Assembly: GCA_973895155.1 (NCBI GenBank)
Contig: OZ316899.1
Coordinates: 1,116,001-1,180,000, forward strand
From: Marsupella aquatica
Taxonomy: Eukaryota > Marchantiophyta
DNA length: 64,000 bases
Direction: 5' to 3'
In this document: piece by piece, positions 1 through 11,520 of the stretch
How positions within the stretch are numbered: the first letter of the stretch is position 1
How the letters are laid out: each line of letters starts with the position of its first letter
Made by a program: the position numbers and the translations under genes
Notes under the pieces: generated by a model
Databases searched by the model: none
The model's input: the letters and a program-made list of their open reading frames with translations, nothing else
What the model was told of the DNA's origin: nothing

Positions 1-45
1 AAGACCTCATTGCCAGAACATATTTGCAACTAACTACCCTTTTGC

Positions 46-219
46 TCAGTCTGAAGACAAAAAATTGTCAGCTGGTACATGCCGCTCCACAGAAACCTCA
101 ACATGAGCATATTCATCTATTCGAAGGCCAACAGCAAAAGCTGCTGCACGGCTCTTTCCTATCTCTTGCACAGAAAGAGGACTGGCCTTGAGTTGCTTCT
201 TGATGCTAACTCCATCCTG
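46..219 (-). other. possible further 3' exon of the Plavaka-like gene
   Basis: A 57-codon open stretch begins right after an acceptor-like TTCACAG at about 220 and ends in a stop at 46. A donor-like CAG/GTACTA lies at about 381, just beyond the stop of the transposase frame. It could be an alternative last exon or a 3' UTR exon. No domain is recognised. Confidence 0.2.
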
Positions 220-402
220 TGAACCCAACAATTATGTGAGAAAAGCAAATCACACATGAAGACTCAATTACCTCTCCTGTCAAATGAATCCAGATCAAAA
301 ATTATCAACAGCATACACCTGGCAGGCTGACTCAAAACACAAATAAACAGAAGCGATATATAAAGGCTACAAGATATAGTACCTGCATTGCATGGTCCAC
401 CA

Positions 403-3400
403 TTAAAGTTTGAATCTGTTTTCAAAATATGTGCCAACTTGAGCAAATTTAGGGACACAATGAATCACTTTAGCAATGTTTGCTACCTCCACAACAATAT
501 AAGGCACTTTGGATCTTTTGTAAAGTGCTTTTCTGCTTGTAGAGGCTGTTGTGTCTTCATCAACCCACTGGAGCTTTGTGCAGTGCAATAACTTCCAATC
601 TCCATCCCGTGGCAGCTTTTCCATCATTCTAACAAATGCTAGATGCTTCATGATCTTCTTGCCACCCTCATCAATGACTTCACAAGAAATCAGCAACCTC
701 AGTTGACCATAAGATGTTACAGGATCAAAGCCAACTTCTTCCATCTGAAGAGAGACGAATCCAAACCATTCTTTACCATGGAAACTTCTGCAGGCACGGG
801 TGTACATTGGCCAATCTCCAAATCGAATGCCTTCCCCAGCAGGCACTGCTAAGCTTTTCCAAATTTGTATTATCTCAGGAACTGCACAGTTCTCATCATT
901 CAAGTGCATAACAAAGGCTTCTCTCAGGTGCAGTTGTATTTCTGGTTGACACTGAAATAGTTCACTCACTTCCACAGGCACAAAGTCATTGTTACTTGCA
1001 TCAAGCCAACTCAATGTCAACCTTATATCCTTTCCAGATAGGGTGATCTGTCCTGTCAATACAGCCTGCACATATCAAATCATAAAGCACATGCATAAGT
1101 GCCTACAAGACATCCTTTGTAAAGTGACATGTGTTGCTACACAGAAAGTACAAACTGAAAGTGTAGCAGAAGTGGGAGGGAGGTAAGGGGAATAGTACTC
1201 GGTCCAGTGCAGTAACATCTTCTGCATGCACTCTTAAGTCTTCTTGATAGCTCGCTTCGTCTAGTAAAATTCTAGTCCTCTGGCTATGCCTTGCTATTTG
1301 CCCCATGAAATTCCTCTTGTTGCTATGTCTGTATGGAACCTTCATGAGGGCAATGTGAAGATGTTCGAATATACCTGTGTCATATTCTAAAGGCAACCCA
1401 CATCGTTTGATACAATCTTTCAGGTGACTCATGGCATGGACTTTTACAATGTTGAAACTTGACTTATGCCAAGTTTTAGCGTGTTTTATCATCGATCCTA
1501 CTGCTTTTTTCATTAACTGATCCATTTGATTCAAGGACCTCTCAGAATGTTGTTTACTCTGGAATGCTAGCAAATACCAATCTATGAAGTCCACAAAAAC
1601 CTCAATGAGCGGATTTGGAATGACGCCAAGCAAACAAAATACCACAACCTGCATAACAAATTTATGCTCAAATCCATGAAAGTTAGCATTGCTTTGAAAG
1701 TAACCACTTTGGTTACTCCCAGGCAATCTAAAGGAAGCATAACGACATTCCTTGTGTATTTTCTGGAGTCTTCTATCAAGTTCTTGCATAGGTTTTTTCA
1801 CAAGGCTCTGGGAAGCAGCAGCCGATCTCACAATGCCCACTAGAGTCTTAAATACACCTAGTATGGACTGATGAAGACCGTCTAATTGTATGCATCGATA
1901 GGGATTTCCATACAGCAAATCACCTCCACAAAATCCCCATAGAGCACACTGCAAGACATCACAAGAAAAAAAATCACTCACAGTTGACAAAGAGAAGAAT
2001 AACTGAACTCATTCAAAACTCCCTTTGCACAATCAATGCTCATCTCAGTAAGAAGTGCTTACCTGTACTGGATAAATTGACTGCTCCTTAGACATCTGTT
2101 TTTGATCTTGCACAGAAGACTGCCGCATCTCTTCTAAGATTGCTTCCATTCCCTTCTCATCCCTATAAGAAAATCTTCTTGCAACATTGCTGAGGGATTC
2201 TTTTGGACAAAAACAACAACTGCATGGATAATTTGACTTGTTTGTATCAAATGTGCATGTGATTCTACTCCCCTCTGTCTGGTCACAGATATACAGACAT
2301 AGTCTTGGAAAGACCCACTGGGATTGACCAAATGGGTCTTTCATGTGAACTCCTGTATAACTTGCAGCCTTCAATGGTGCCAAAACAATCTCCTCACATT
2401 TGTGAAACAGTTCCAATTTGGCTGTACTAGGAACCTCTGTCTCCAATATACCTACAGCAAAAGAAATTAGTGTAAGTATTTTGAAATGAATATAAGTTGT
2501 AAGTGTTGGACTTTTTAACATCCTGGGAATATCTACACAGACAAAGAGCAGTCAAATTCAACTGGAGGGGAGTAATTGCAGTTTAAATCTCACCTGGATC
2601 ATTCGGACCAATAACAGGAAGAATAGCCAGCAAAGCGTGACCTTCTGGCAAACTTCTAAGACTGCAATTAATATTGCCAATTGTCATGACTAAAGGCCAA
2701 CCCTGAGTTCTCTTGTTGTGAGACAAGGCAGTCTGATCAGAGTACAAAATGATGGGTGCAATCACTCCTCCTTTGCAAGTAGATTCAACGTCTTGCTCCA
2801 TTTCCCTCCACCACTCAGCGGATTGCAAAGTAGTGTATAATCTCTCACTGCCCTCTATAGCAACTGAAGAGTGAAGTGCAAACTCTTCTTTATTTTTAGG
2901 AGAAGAAAATAGATCTTCCAAAACACGTAATGGATCACGATGCAACAAATGAACTGGAGCACTTTCAGTCTCCTCGCGGACTTCAACCTTTTCCCAATTT
3001 TGGTCACCCCTCTCACTTGTTAAACTTTCCTCATATTTACAAACCTCAGCAGCAGTATGAACCTGGACTTTTTTGGTATCGAATTGAGGGTGGTGCAGTA
3101 GCCGAAATAATCTGTTCATATCTTTGTGAGATAATCCTCCTCCATTGTGGCATTGTCTCATAAAGAAGACAAGTTGAAAAGTAGCATCAATTTTTTTATT
3201 ACAGTGGGCAGGAGATGTGAATTCATTCTCAAACAGGTCCATGAATTCCTCAGAGGACTGCTCTCCAACTGTCTCAACATTGGCCTGTATAGATTCCGGT
3301 ATACATGTGTTCCCAACGTTTACACTCGTACGAAACCCTTCATGCTCTGCCTCCATCACATGATCAGTCTGTTTAGCCCTTTGCACAGCTCTCTGTTTTG

Positions 3401-3497
3401 CTAAGCAAAGTCCATTTCGTCCTTGGTGGGTCCGCAAAGCTGTATAATCCAGAAATCCCAAAGCTCCACAAAAATTACACTTAAAGTTTGAAGCCAT
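403..3497 (-). CDS. Plavaka-like DNA transposase, four exons, open frame of 901 aa
   Basis: Likely catalyses cut-and-paste movement of a Plavaka element (CMC/KDZ-related superfamily). Proposed exons are 3497-2594, 2451-2063, 1948-1199 and 1065-403. All introns are GT-AG, phases match, and the spliced frame is open. Exon 1 has an N-terminal C2H2 finger (CNFC...H), the HRDPL motif, a WW pair and the block ILYSDQTALSH followed by WPLVMTIGNI, which I recognise as the Plavaka signature. Exon 2 carries FHKC, APLK and paired Cys (CSCCFC). Exon 3 has QLDGLHQSILGVFK, matching the D-x-LH block of the family. Exon 4 holds the conserved C-terminal region. The ATG at 3497 directly precedes the zinc finger; upstream in-frame starts are non-ATG. 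Terminal inverted repeats were not identified. The uninterrupted frame contrasts with the decayed elements elsewhere in the window. Plavaka is best known from fungi, so the family call should be tested by profile search. Confidence 0.8.
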
Positions 3498-3533
3498 CAA
3501 AAATCCTGTTGTCCCTACACAGTATAAAATCAA

Positions 3534-5956
3534 TACAGTGTATTAAAACCACTACTCGACACATCGTTACTTATTGTTCATTACATTCATTTGAAGCTCA
3601 TAAAATATTCATGGCTCTCTTTCACCAAGACTTCCTTTTTCTAAATTTCTTCTGACCTTCCACTATTCAGTAACTACTTTTGTTGAACTGAGAAACTGCT
3701 GCTGTTGAACTGAATACAAAATTGGAAATGTTTCAATGAATTACTTAGGGAGTCACCTTAAGTCACCTGATGATGCACCTAAGTCCGCGATGTGACTAAT
3801 TATAGACCAATCCTTTGGTTGCACTAATAAATCACATCACATACCCACCTTCTGATGTCCGCCTCTGCAGAAAAAGCAACGTCTATCTATCACTAATTGA
3901 ACAGTGTCATACATTGCACGGAAGAAAATTGGCCATCGGTATCATGCATGAGTGTTGTTCTCGCTGTTGTGTTGATGTAGTAGCGTTACTTCTCGCTGTG
4001 CTCACTCTTTGGAAGCGCTTGTTGGATTAGTCAATTTGTTCGCACCTACAGTAGGACGCATAGTTATGTGCAGTAGCATTGGTGCAGTAGCGGTGTCTCT
4101 CGTTGAGTATGCAGTAGCGTTACCTGTCGTTGTGCTCACTATTTAGGAGCCCTCGTTTCATTCGTCAATTCGTTCACAACTGCAGGTTGTTAAAGCTCCA
4201 CGCAATTTGAGCTCTATTAAACACTCTGTCTCGTTCTCAAGTCGTTCGCAACCAGGTCAAAGCATTTTTGCAAGCTCCCAAAAATAAATCTTAGCTACAC
4301 GACTACACGCTCTCTCATTTTGTTCGCTACTACATCTAATTGAAGCATTCTATCAAGGTGAAGCACATAAATCTTAGCTTTACGACCTCTGAGTCTGTGC
4401 AACGCGATTTTCGAGCATTAAGTGATTTCTGAATTTGAATTACTAAAATTTCTAGAATGATGGCTCTGTAGTGCAGTGGAACGTTTCTGCGACAATCGGA
4501 ACTCCCGGCTATCATGGCAATTGAAAAAGGTAAGAATCTCGCCCGATTTCTTCCCTATCCCGTGTGATTTCTCCCTGCGGACGGACGGACAACGATTTTG
4601 CTAGGGAGAGCCCTGACTTCACTTGGGAATGAACATTCTGAAAGTGAGGATATTCACCTACTACATTCCGTGATTCATAGCTGAACAGGACTGAACGATG
4701 GCTGCAATCTTCTCTAGCTCTTACAGCAATGAGCTGGCGTGTGAAGTTGACAATCCACCTGCACTAGAGGTTCGTTGTCATTCAAAGCGGCCTGGTTCAA
4801 TCTCTATGCATTCAATTCGATGACCACTCTGAGATAAATACTACAGAGAGTCCGTGCTCATCCTGAAAATGCCAACAATTTATGTTTTTGCAAATTGATT
4901 CGGTCGTATGGTCACCAAAAACGATCCGTCCACTCTATGGTTGTTGGAAGTCAGACTTGCCGATGGTGTAACTGGCCCTTTATTTGACCTTCGTTCAAAT
5001 GTTCCTTCTCGTCTTGAAGTCAAGATCTCCGACCATGACTGTTGTCCGCAAGCCCCTGTCAGAGGCATCTACAGACTTGGCACATGTAGGCTAAAATAAG
5101 CTTGTTATGAAATCTGGTTTCTCCTCTGATATGGTGAATGTTAGCTCATGATAGATTCTCACCGTCTATCGCTGTCAAACTACGCTAGCTACCGTGGTTG
5201 TAACCTATGAACTTTAAGTCGTCTTGTGTCCTCAAAGTATATGTTGCTCATCGACTTGAGACAGAGACTAGAAAGCACCCCTTCAATCAACGCCCGATGC
5301 CTTGACAATTGCATACACACCGACTGAGTATGCAACGCAAGGATTAACCGGTCCCCTCCCCTCCCCTCCCCTCCAATTTCATTCATCGGGAATCATCGGC
5401 CGCAGCAGCTGGAGCAACAATACTGGCAAGAAGGGACCCTATCGCTTACGCAACCTTCCCACAAGAGAATTAAAGAAAGCAAATTAGCCGACCATTCAGA
5501 TTCAAGGGAGGCACAACGACATGATAAGCCTGTCATCTCAGTCAGACAAGTCAAGCAAAGAAGAACCTCATTGGCCGGGACGTACCTCACAAACCAAATT
5601 ACAGGACCCGTGAATCCGCAAGGCCGTCCCCATGCACCCACCCTAAATTTCTCCCTACCGTATAATTATACAATCATATCCTCCCTTCTGTCCTCCGTCC
5701 TCAAAATTCAACCCCGCAGCAGCTTACAGTAGCATCAAGTTACCTGCAATGAAGACCTAAATATCTAACAATCAATTAGATGTCTCCCGGAAAATCAAAG
5801 CAGAGCAATCAATCAAAATCCTCCAAGAAAATTGAAAGAGAGCGCTCAAATCCAAAACTATGATATGCCCCCCTTGGAAAGTCTCTATCGCTCACTGTTC
5901 ATACGACCGACAACCTAGCGATAACAATACGTGTCACAGATATATTATTTTCTAAG
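3534..5956. other. no gene recognised; weak direct repeat inside
   Basis: Only short unconvincing ORFs occur here. An imperfect duplication of about 72 bp lies at about 3979-4050 and 4111-4182 (both begin GTAGCGTTAC and end in CTRCAG). This could be the 5' flank or terminal region of the Plavaka-like element. No ends could be defined. Confidence 0.3.
5343..5374. repeat. CCCCT-type pentanucleotide microsatellite
   Basis: Four to five tandem copies of CCCCT/CTCCC. The minus strand is G-rich in runs of four and could form a quadruplex. Confidence 0.7.
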
Positions 5957-6480
5957 CTACATTACAGCCTGTGTTCTCCAAGTTCTCCAAGTGGCCGAAG
6001 TGGTGGTCGAAGTAGTCAAAGTAGTTGAACTCCTCGTCCTCTCTACCCCGCCCTTCCTCCTTCCCTTCCTCGTCGTCGTCTTTGTACTAGTACTGAGGGC
6101 ACAGAGGAGACCGAAATTATCTGGCAATACTTGTAATGCTTCGCAGCGATTCAAATGGAGGTCTTGCAGGGTAGAGAGAAGACCAAAGCTCTCAGGCAAT
6201 CTTTTGAGCCGTCGACACTCTAGCACCAAACGTGTGAGTGAAGGTAACTTTCCAAAGTCATCGGGCAGCACTTGTAGCTTATCGGCACCATATATTCTCA
6301 ACGTCGTCAGAGCCTTAAATTGGCCAAACTTTCCCGACAGTGTCTTTAGTTCTGTGCAGAAATCCAGCACAAGTTCTTCCAAGGACCAAAGAAGGCCAAA
6401 ACATGCAAGCGCCGCTTCTAGACTCGTGCAGCTATTTAAGAGTAAGAAGATTCTGTAAACGACGTCTCCTTCTTCAAAAT
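5957..6480 (-). CDS. leucine-rich repeat protein fragment (3' exon)
   Basis: The frame encodes at least four consecutive 23-24-residue repeats of the form LxxLxLxxCxxLxxLPxxFGxL. Examples are LTRLVLECRRLKRLPESFG and LQDLHLNRCEALQVLPDNFG. This spacing is typical of plant intracellular LRRs such as NLR C-termini. The LRR frame extends upstream of the first methionine-like codon to about 6480, and an acceptor-like GTTTACAG lies at about 6453, so this is probably a downstream exon. No TIR, CC or NB-ARC sequence is visible. After the last repeat the frame becomes low-complexity Thr/Ser/Arg. The alternative frame is acidic (DDDEEGKEEG) and ends plausibly, so the true C-terminus may involve a frameshift or splice. 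It could be a host immune-receptor fragment or a pseudogene; function is unproven. Confidence 0.55.
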
Positions 6481-6707
6481 CCTGAAAGCTGCTGCATCTT
6501 TAAATGGTCTTTGATCTTTGCAAGTCCCAGGATGTGCCTCCCACTTGAAAGGAATTGCAGCGCGGGGCTGGTGTTGCTTGAAGATGGTGAACAAATCATC
6601 ATCCGCGAACCATGATAAGTTGCTGCTGCACAAGTTCTAAACTCACCGGCTCGTCCATTTTGACACTGCTCCTCCTTGTGCTGCATTTTTCCTTCCTCAT
6701 CCTCGCA

Positions 6708-6840
6708 GCTTCTCCTCCTCCTCCTCCTCCTCCAGCCGACTTCCTCTCCACGTTGCCGTCGTCGTGCGGCCCTCAACTCCAATTCCCCTAAACTCCTTGC
6801 TTCGCCCCTTCCTCCTCCTCCCCCTCCCCCTCCTCCGACA
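6708..6840. repeat. CTC/CCT-rich low-complexity tracts
   Basis: Two pyrimidine-rich trinucleotide tracts, about 6710-6734 and 6806-6838. They account for the Glu- and Gly-rich reading frames on the minus strand, which I do not treat as coding. Confidence 0.7.
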
Positions 6841-6884
6841 AAGAGTGCAGCCCCGTCGGCCGCCCCCGACGGGCGTCTTGACAT

Positions 6885-7024
6885 CTGGAAGGGCCATCTC
6901 GGGCATGAGCGACGAACTGCAGTCTTGACGTCCGGAAGGGCCGTCTTGACGTCCAGACGCTTGAAAATCAACTTGTCGTCTTGACGTCCGGAAGGGCCGT
7001 CTTGACGTCCGGAAGAGCCTCTTT
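6885..7024. repeat. 20-bp tandem repeats, consensus GTCTTGACGTCCGGAAGGGC
   Basis: Five copies of a 20-bp unit occur at about 6887, 6922, 6942, 6978 and 6998. Two adjacent pairs are spaced exactly 20 bp. Each holds the palindrome TGACGTCC/GACGTC, a CRE/ACGT-core-like site. On the minus strand they give DVKT or SGRQD peptides, which I read as repeat artefacts. Confidence 0.7.
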
Positions 7025-7029
7025 GACGT

Positions 7030-8740
7030 GCAAAAAGAGTGCAGGGAATAAATCTGCTTGTATAACACGTAGAGCATACTTTTAGATTTTCTACCTCCCG
7101 GTCAAGTGTTTTGAGCTCAAAATTGGTCCTTCGAGGGTCCTTGAAAGATTTTGATGCCAAAACGCTCTTGCACAAATAGGCGAATGTGACAGTAGCAATC
7201 AGTGACAGTAGCTCGCTATTCGCTTTGAATTGTTTGCATGGCTAGATGGACAGTGGAATGCATGAGGGTTTTCATGCGGGAAGATGCGCTGAGACAGAGT
7301 AGATTACATTGTACGTGTGCTCTAAATGCGGGGGCAAATTGGACCACTCAAGATTCATTTAGAGTAGATCTCTTTGTCCGGTTGAAGAATCAGTCCGACG
7401 CCAATCTGTTTGTGTTCGGTGTCAAAAATGAATTCAAGGGTCCATCCAGGCAGGCAGAAGCTATTATTGCAATGAACATCGGACTGCGTGGAGTTAGATT
7501 GTTGGAATGTTAGATTGTTCCTACTGTGGTTGCTCTGGCCGGGTGTATTCCAACTTGTGCGGCACACAAACCCTAAACCTTTGAGCAACTGGCACAAAAC
7601 TGTTTTTGAGTATGGACGGTCTCAACTTGTATTCTAAGATTCTAAAGATCCTGGATGTCCTTCCCCTTTGTCCATCATGTCAATGTAATTTTTACACGCT
7701 GAGCATCTCCCATGATATTCCGAATTGCTCTTCCTGCATGCCTGATGCATGTGTCAATCTAGTGCCTGTTAAACTTCTAATTAAAAAAAGTCTACAATAG
7801 TTGGTGGGCAAGATATTTAAGTTCACGCTAACCCGATTTTGCTTTGGCATGCAGGCATGACGGGGAAAGCTGACATTGAAGGATCTGAAAAGCTGATGCA
7901 CGTGTCCATTTAAAATAGTCCTATATTTTGCCTGCCCTACTATAGTGTCTACCCAGGAAAAACTTGAACGATCCAGCAAGTGAACTGGAAATGATGCATT
8001 GGTATTGTTTTATATGATGCCCACCAGGCGACAGCTAGCCTGTGTGGGAGTTGAGAGTTTGACTGAAATCAGAATTCAGAAAAGAGAGGCTGCTGTCATC
8101 TATCCACGGTCGTGTAATAGTGAGAGGGAAGGCTATGAGGAGTGGACTGAGGATTTTGTACAGACAACCAGAGAATTGGGGGCATTCACCGAGCAACAAA
8201 AGGTTTAGCATGCAGGTATAAGCAAGAGCGAGAGAGGGGCATTTCATTTTGGCAGTGGAACCTGAAAAGATTCACTGTTAATTTTCACTCTACATGGACG
8301 TCTACAAAAGGAGATCAAAGACTGTGTTCATTTTCATAGTGATGGCACCAATGATGATGAGACTGGTAACTTGCCACAATCTTCTACAGCAATCTCAAAT
8401 GGAGATCCGCACCGCAGAGAAAGATCCAGCATGCAATCTATTCTTTGCGGGACCTTTACTGCAAGGAATCATTTTGCAAAGTGAAGGAGATAGATATAGT
8501 AGGTTCAGACCATATTGACCTTTATTTGATTTTCTGGATTTGCAACAGAGAATAACAACTAAAAAGAAAATGACAGGTACGCAGAGTTTATCTGGTTTGT
8601 AACAGTAAGTAGATACAACTAAAGTAGGTCCACTATCTACTCGCAAATTATAGCTATCAACTGACTAGTTGTAAATTGTTGGCCTATTTTATTTTTCAGA
8701 AAAGCAACTTGTCAGGTTCATACATCAGCTTCTTGTCATA
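7030..8740. other. no gene recognised
   Basis: Short ORFs on both strands lack recognisable motifs or splice support. No repeats or terminal structures were noticed. Confidence 0.4.
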
Positions 8741-10094
8741 CTAAGCGTCAGGACACTTAATTGCTATGCGCTTCATATATGGCTCCCACTCAACAATTTT
8801 CTGCGACATTTCCTCCAACTCGCCTGCCAGAGTAAGTCTTTCGTTGCCCTGTAGATTCCGGTCCTCCATAGCCAAAGTCAGCACATAAAATATGAAAGCA
8901 GCCAGATCAAGAGACAGTGAAATTATGTCAGACGGGATATAGTGAACTCCGAAGATTGCCTTGGAAATGGCAGCATGCACTGCTAAAGAACCCCAAGGGT
9001 CCCATATTCCATCTGACTCAGAGGTTCTCCATGCGTCATTGTACGTGTGGACCTGTAGTTCTTTTATGAAATATTCTTTCTCCTGTAAAGTTGATCCTCT
9101 GTGATACTTCTTGACTCCCAATTGTTGCTACAGCTCATCTCTGAGACTCTGCAAAATAAAATAGTACTAGAATTTTAGAACAATTATACAACATAAGGAG
9201 AGTGAATAGTATTTTACTTCTGATCTTGTTGAAGGCTTACCTTTGTGAGCGATCCTTTTCTCCTCCTCATTGCATCTTTCATGATTGCTTTGAAATTTGG
9301 TTGGCTGGTATTGTTGTTCCAGGCTCTAACAAATTCATCATGAGATTTCTTGTCTTCAATAGAAATTCCAAATTCATGCAGCAATGCTTCTTGCTGAATA
9401 TCCTCTGTAGGATAGAGTAGCTCTTTCTCCAAGAGCAGGTGGCTGACAACAGAGTTCGAAATTCTCTTCAAAATTCTTGGGTTACAGTGAGCAGGCGGTT
9501 CTTCGCTATTCTTCAATGCACTTTGATTTGCTTTGAGTAAAAACTGAATAGTCTCTTGTGCTTGCTTGATCTCTCCCCTCAAAAGTTGAAGTTGTATCCG
9601 CTCGCCAGCATTTACCAATGACTTATGCCGTGTAACCTCCATGTGTGGAATCTCTGCATGCGCAGTGCTTGCCTCGGGCACCTGATCTGCTAGAAAAGTG
9701 CGTGGATTCCCAGAAGATGGCAATGTTGTTTGAAATGGCACCTGACCCTTTGAACAAGCACGTGCATCTCCAGAAGAATGTAACGGTGGGCTAGGGGAGC
9801 CCTCAGGATTTGTACTCTCAAGGGACCCTCGCTGACAGGAACTAGTTTGAGAGTTTCTAACAGTATTGACAAAAGTATCTCTCCCTAACTTTTTGCCACT
9901 ATGAACAGTGTCTTGACTGAAGCTACGTTTCCTCATGATAGAAATCTTTTTTCAGCAGGTTGGGGAGGCGTGCCTGGACAGGAAGGAGGAGGAGACACAA
10001 CTACTGGAGGAGGAGGGTCCGGATACAGATCCAAATCAATTATGTTGACTTGTCTCCCCTCTACTGCTCGTTGGATAAGCCAGGGGTCAGCCAT
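8741..10094 (-). pseudogene. hypothetical protein gene, two exons, one frameshift and one nonsense codon
   Basis: I do not recognise the product. From an ATG at 10094 the frame encodes a proline-rich N-terminus (PPPPVVVSPPP). A one-base shift in an A-run near 9955 then moves into the long frame starting at 9936. That segment has a Ser/Pro-rich linker, a helical stretch (GERIQLQLLRGEIKQAQETI) and a charged domain ending RRRKGSLTK. A good donor (CAAAG/GTAAGC at 9241/9240) and acceptor (TTTTGCAG, exon from 9148) join it in phase to a second exon running to 8741. The second exon is broken by TAG at 9128-9130. The remainder has LDLAAFIFYVLTLAMED, a hydrophobic helix probably in a folded domain. 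It could be an accessory transposon ORF or a degraded host gene; no catalytic motif is evident. Confidence 0.45.
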
Positions 10095-10137
10095 TGAAAA
10101 TAAGCCCAAAGTATTTCAAACTTACTTTATGGAATGG

Positions 10138-10283
10138 TGCAAGTGGCCTGGAGGCCATGGATCGACACTTCTGCAAGTGGCCTGGAGGCCATGGATCAAT
10201 CGACGCTTCAGCAAGTGGCTTGGAGGCCAAGAATTGACACTTCAGCAAGTGGCCTAGAGCCATGGATTGACACCGCAGCAACT
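10138..10283. repeat. ~35-bp tandem repeats with GCAAGTGGCCTGGAGGCC
   Basis: Four imperfect units begin with GCAAGTGGCCTGGAGGCC or close variants and end in ATCGACACTTC or similar, spaced about 35-39 bp. This is minisatellite-like, just upstream of the broken hypothetical gene. Confidence 0.65.
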
Positions 10284-10365
10284 GGCCCGCACCATTGATC
10301 TTGATCTCACTTGGAAAATGTAATTATAAAGATCGTTGAAGTGTACTCTACTTGATTTGGAAAAT

Positions 10366-10377
10366 GGCGCTAGCGCC
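10366..10377. repeat. perfect 12-bp palindrome GGCGCTAGCGCC
   Basis: A perfect palindrome of the same core that recurs eight times near 46.3-46.9 kb and once near 53.9 kb. Confidence 0.7.
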
Positions 10378-10538
10378 CCAATTTTGAAATTGAGAATTCT
10401 TATTTTGTTCCGTGGCAGAGGGATTTCAATCGTGAATTGGTAAAGTGTCAATTAGCATCTTTCTTTGCTCCATGCAGGCATTGTGATCCGTAGAGACTGC
10501 CATGGGTGGACATGATGCATTATCACAAGATGGAGAAC

Positions 10539-11520
10539 GGATGGCTCTGCGGTGTGGAAATGTAGAGCTGGGAACAAATTTTGTCTCTCGAATCTTAGAC
10601 TGATTCGTCCACCTCGGAGCCTAGAGGAAGGCGCTCAATCATGGACTTCTTGGTTTGAATCCAATTTTCTTTTTTTGTCCGCTGTTGTTCTGAGAAAGTG
10701 GGAATCGGGGGTTTTTAGGAGAAGATGGCTTTGCGCTGTGGAAATATATGCAGAGGTGGGAAGTTCTTTCACTTCTCAAATCTTAGACTAATCCGCTCGC
10801 CTCGAAGCTGAAAGGAAGGCGCTGAATCGTAGACTTCTTGGTTTGCTGAATCCAGTTTTTTCTTGATGTTCTGGGAAAGGGGAATTGGAGGATTTTTAGG
10901 AAAAGGATGGCTCTGGGGTGTGGAAATGCAGAGGTAGGAGAGAATTTCACTTCTCGAATCTTACACTGATTCGTTCGCCTCGGAGCTTAAAGGTAGCCGC
11001 TGAATCATGGACATCTTGGTTTGTGGAATCCTGTTTTCGCTTGCTATCCCCTGTTGTTTTGAAAATGGGGAATTAGAGGATTCTTAGAAGGATGGCTCTA
11101 CGTTGTGGAAATGCGGAGGTAGGAACGAGTTTCACTTCTTGAATAGATTTATCCGTTTGCATCGGAGCTTAGATGAAGGCGCTGAATCATGGATTTCTTG
11201 GTTGTTGAATCCAGTTTTCTTTTGCTATCCCCTGTTGTTCTGAGAAAGGGGAAATCAAAGGATTTGTAGGAGAAGGATGGCTCTGGGGTGTGGAAATGCA
11301 GAGCTGGGGACAAATTTCACCTTAGACTGATCCGTTCGCCTCGGAGCGTAGAGGAAGGTGGTGAATCGTGGTCATCTTGGTTCGGTGAGATCCGTCCAGT
11401 TTTTTCTTTCGATTCACTGCTGCTTTGAGAAAGGAAATATCAGAGGATGTTTAGGGCAAGGATGACTGTGCTATGGGGAAATGCAGAAATGGAAACTAGA
11501 GCAGCAGCTTCCACGATTTG
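10539..11520. repeat. satellite-like tandem array, ~184-bp monomer, about 5.3 copies
   Basis: The anchor GGATGGCTCTGnGGTGTGGAAATG-type sequence recurs at about 10539, 10722, 10905, 11090, 11275 and 11460, giving periods of 183-185 bp. Each unit also contains a CTCGAATCTTAGACTGATCCG-like block, GGAAGGCGCTGAATCATGG and a CTGTTGTTCTGAGAAAGGGG block in the same order. Divergence between units is moderate. The ORFs here are artefacts of the repeat. Confidence 0.85.

Noticed and set aside
6474-7175. 233-codon minus-strand ORF with long Gly and Arg runs
   Set aside because: It is created by CCT/CTC tracts and 20-bp repeats; no domain, and it conflicts with the LRR exon.
9901-10257. 118-codon plus-strand ORF
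   Set aside because: Antisense to the N-terminus of the broken hypothetical gene and then built from the ~35-bp tandem repeat.
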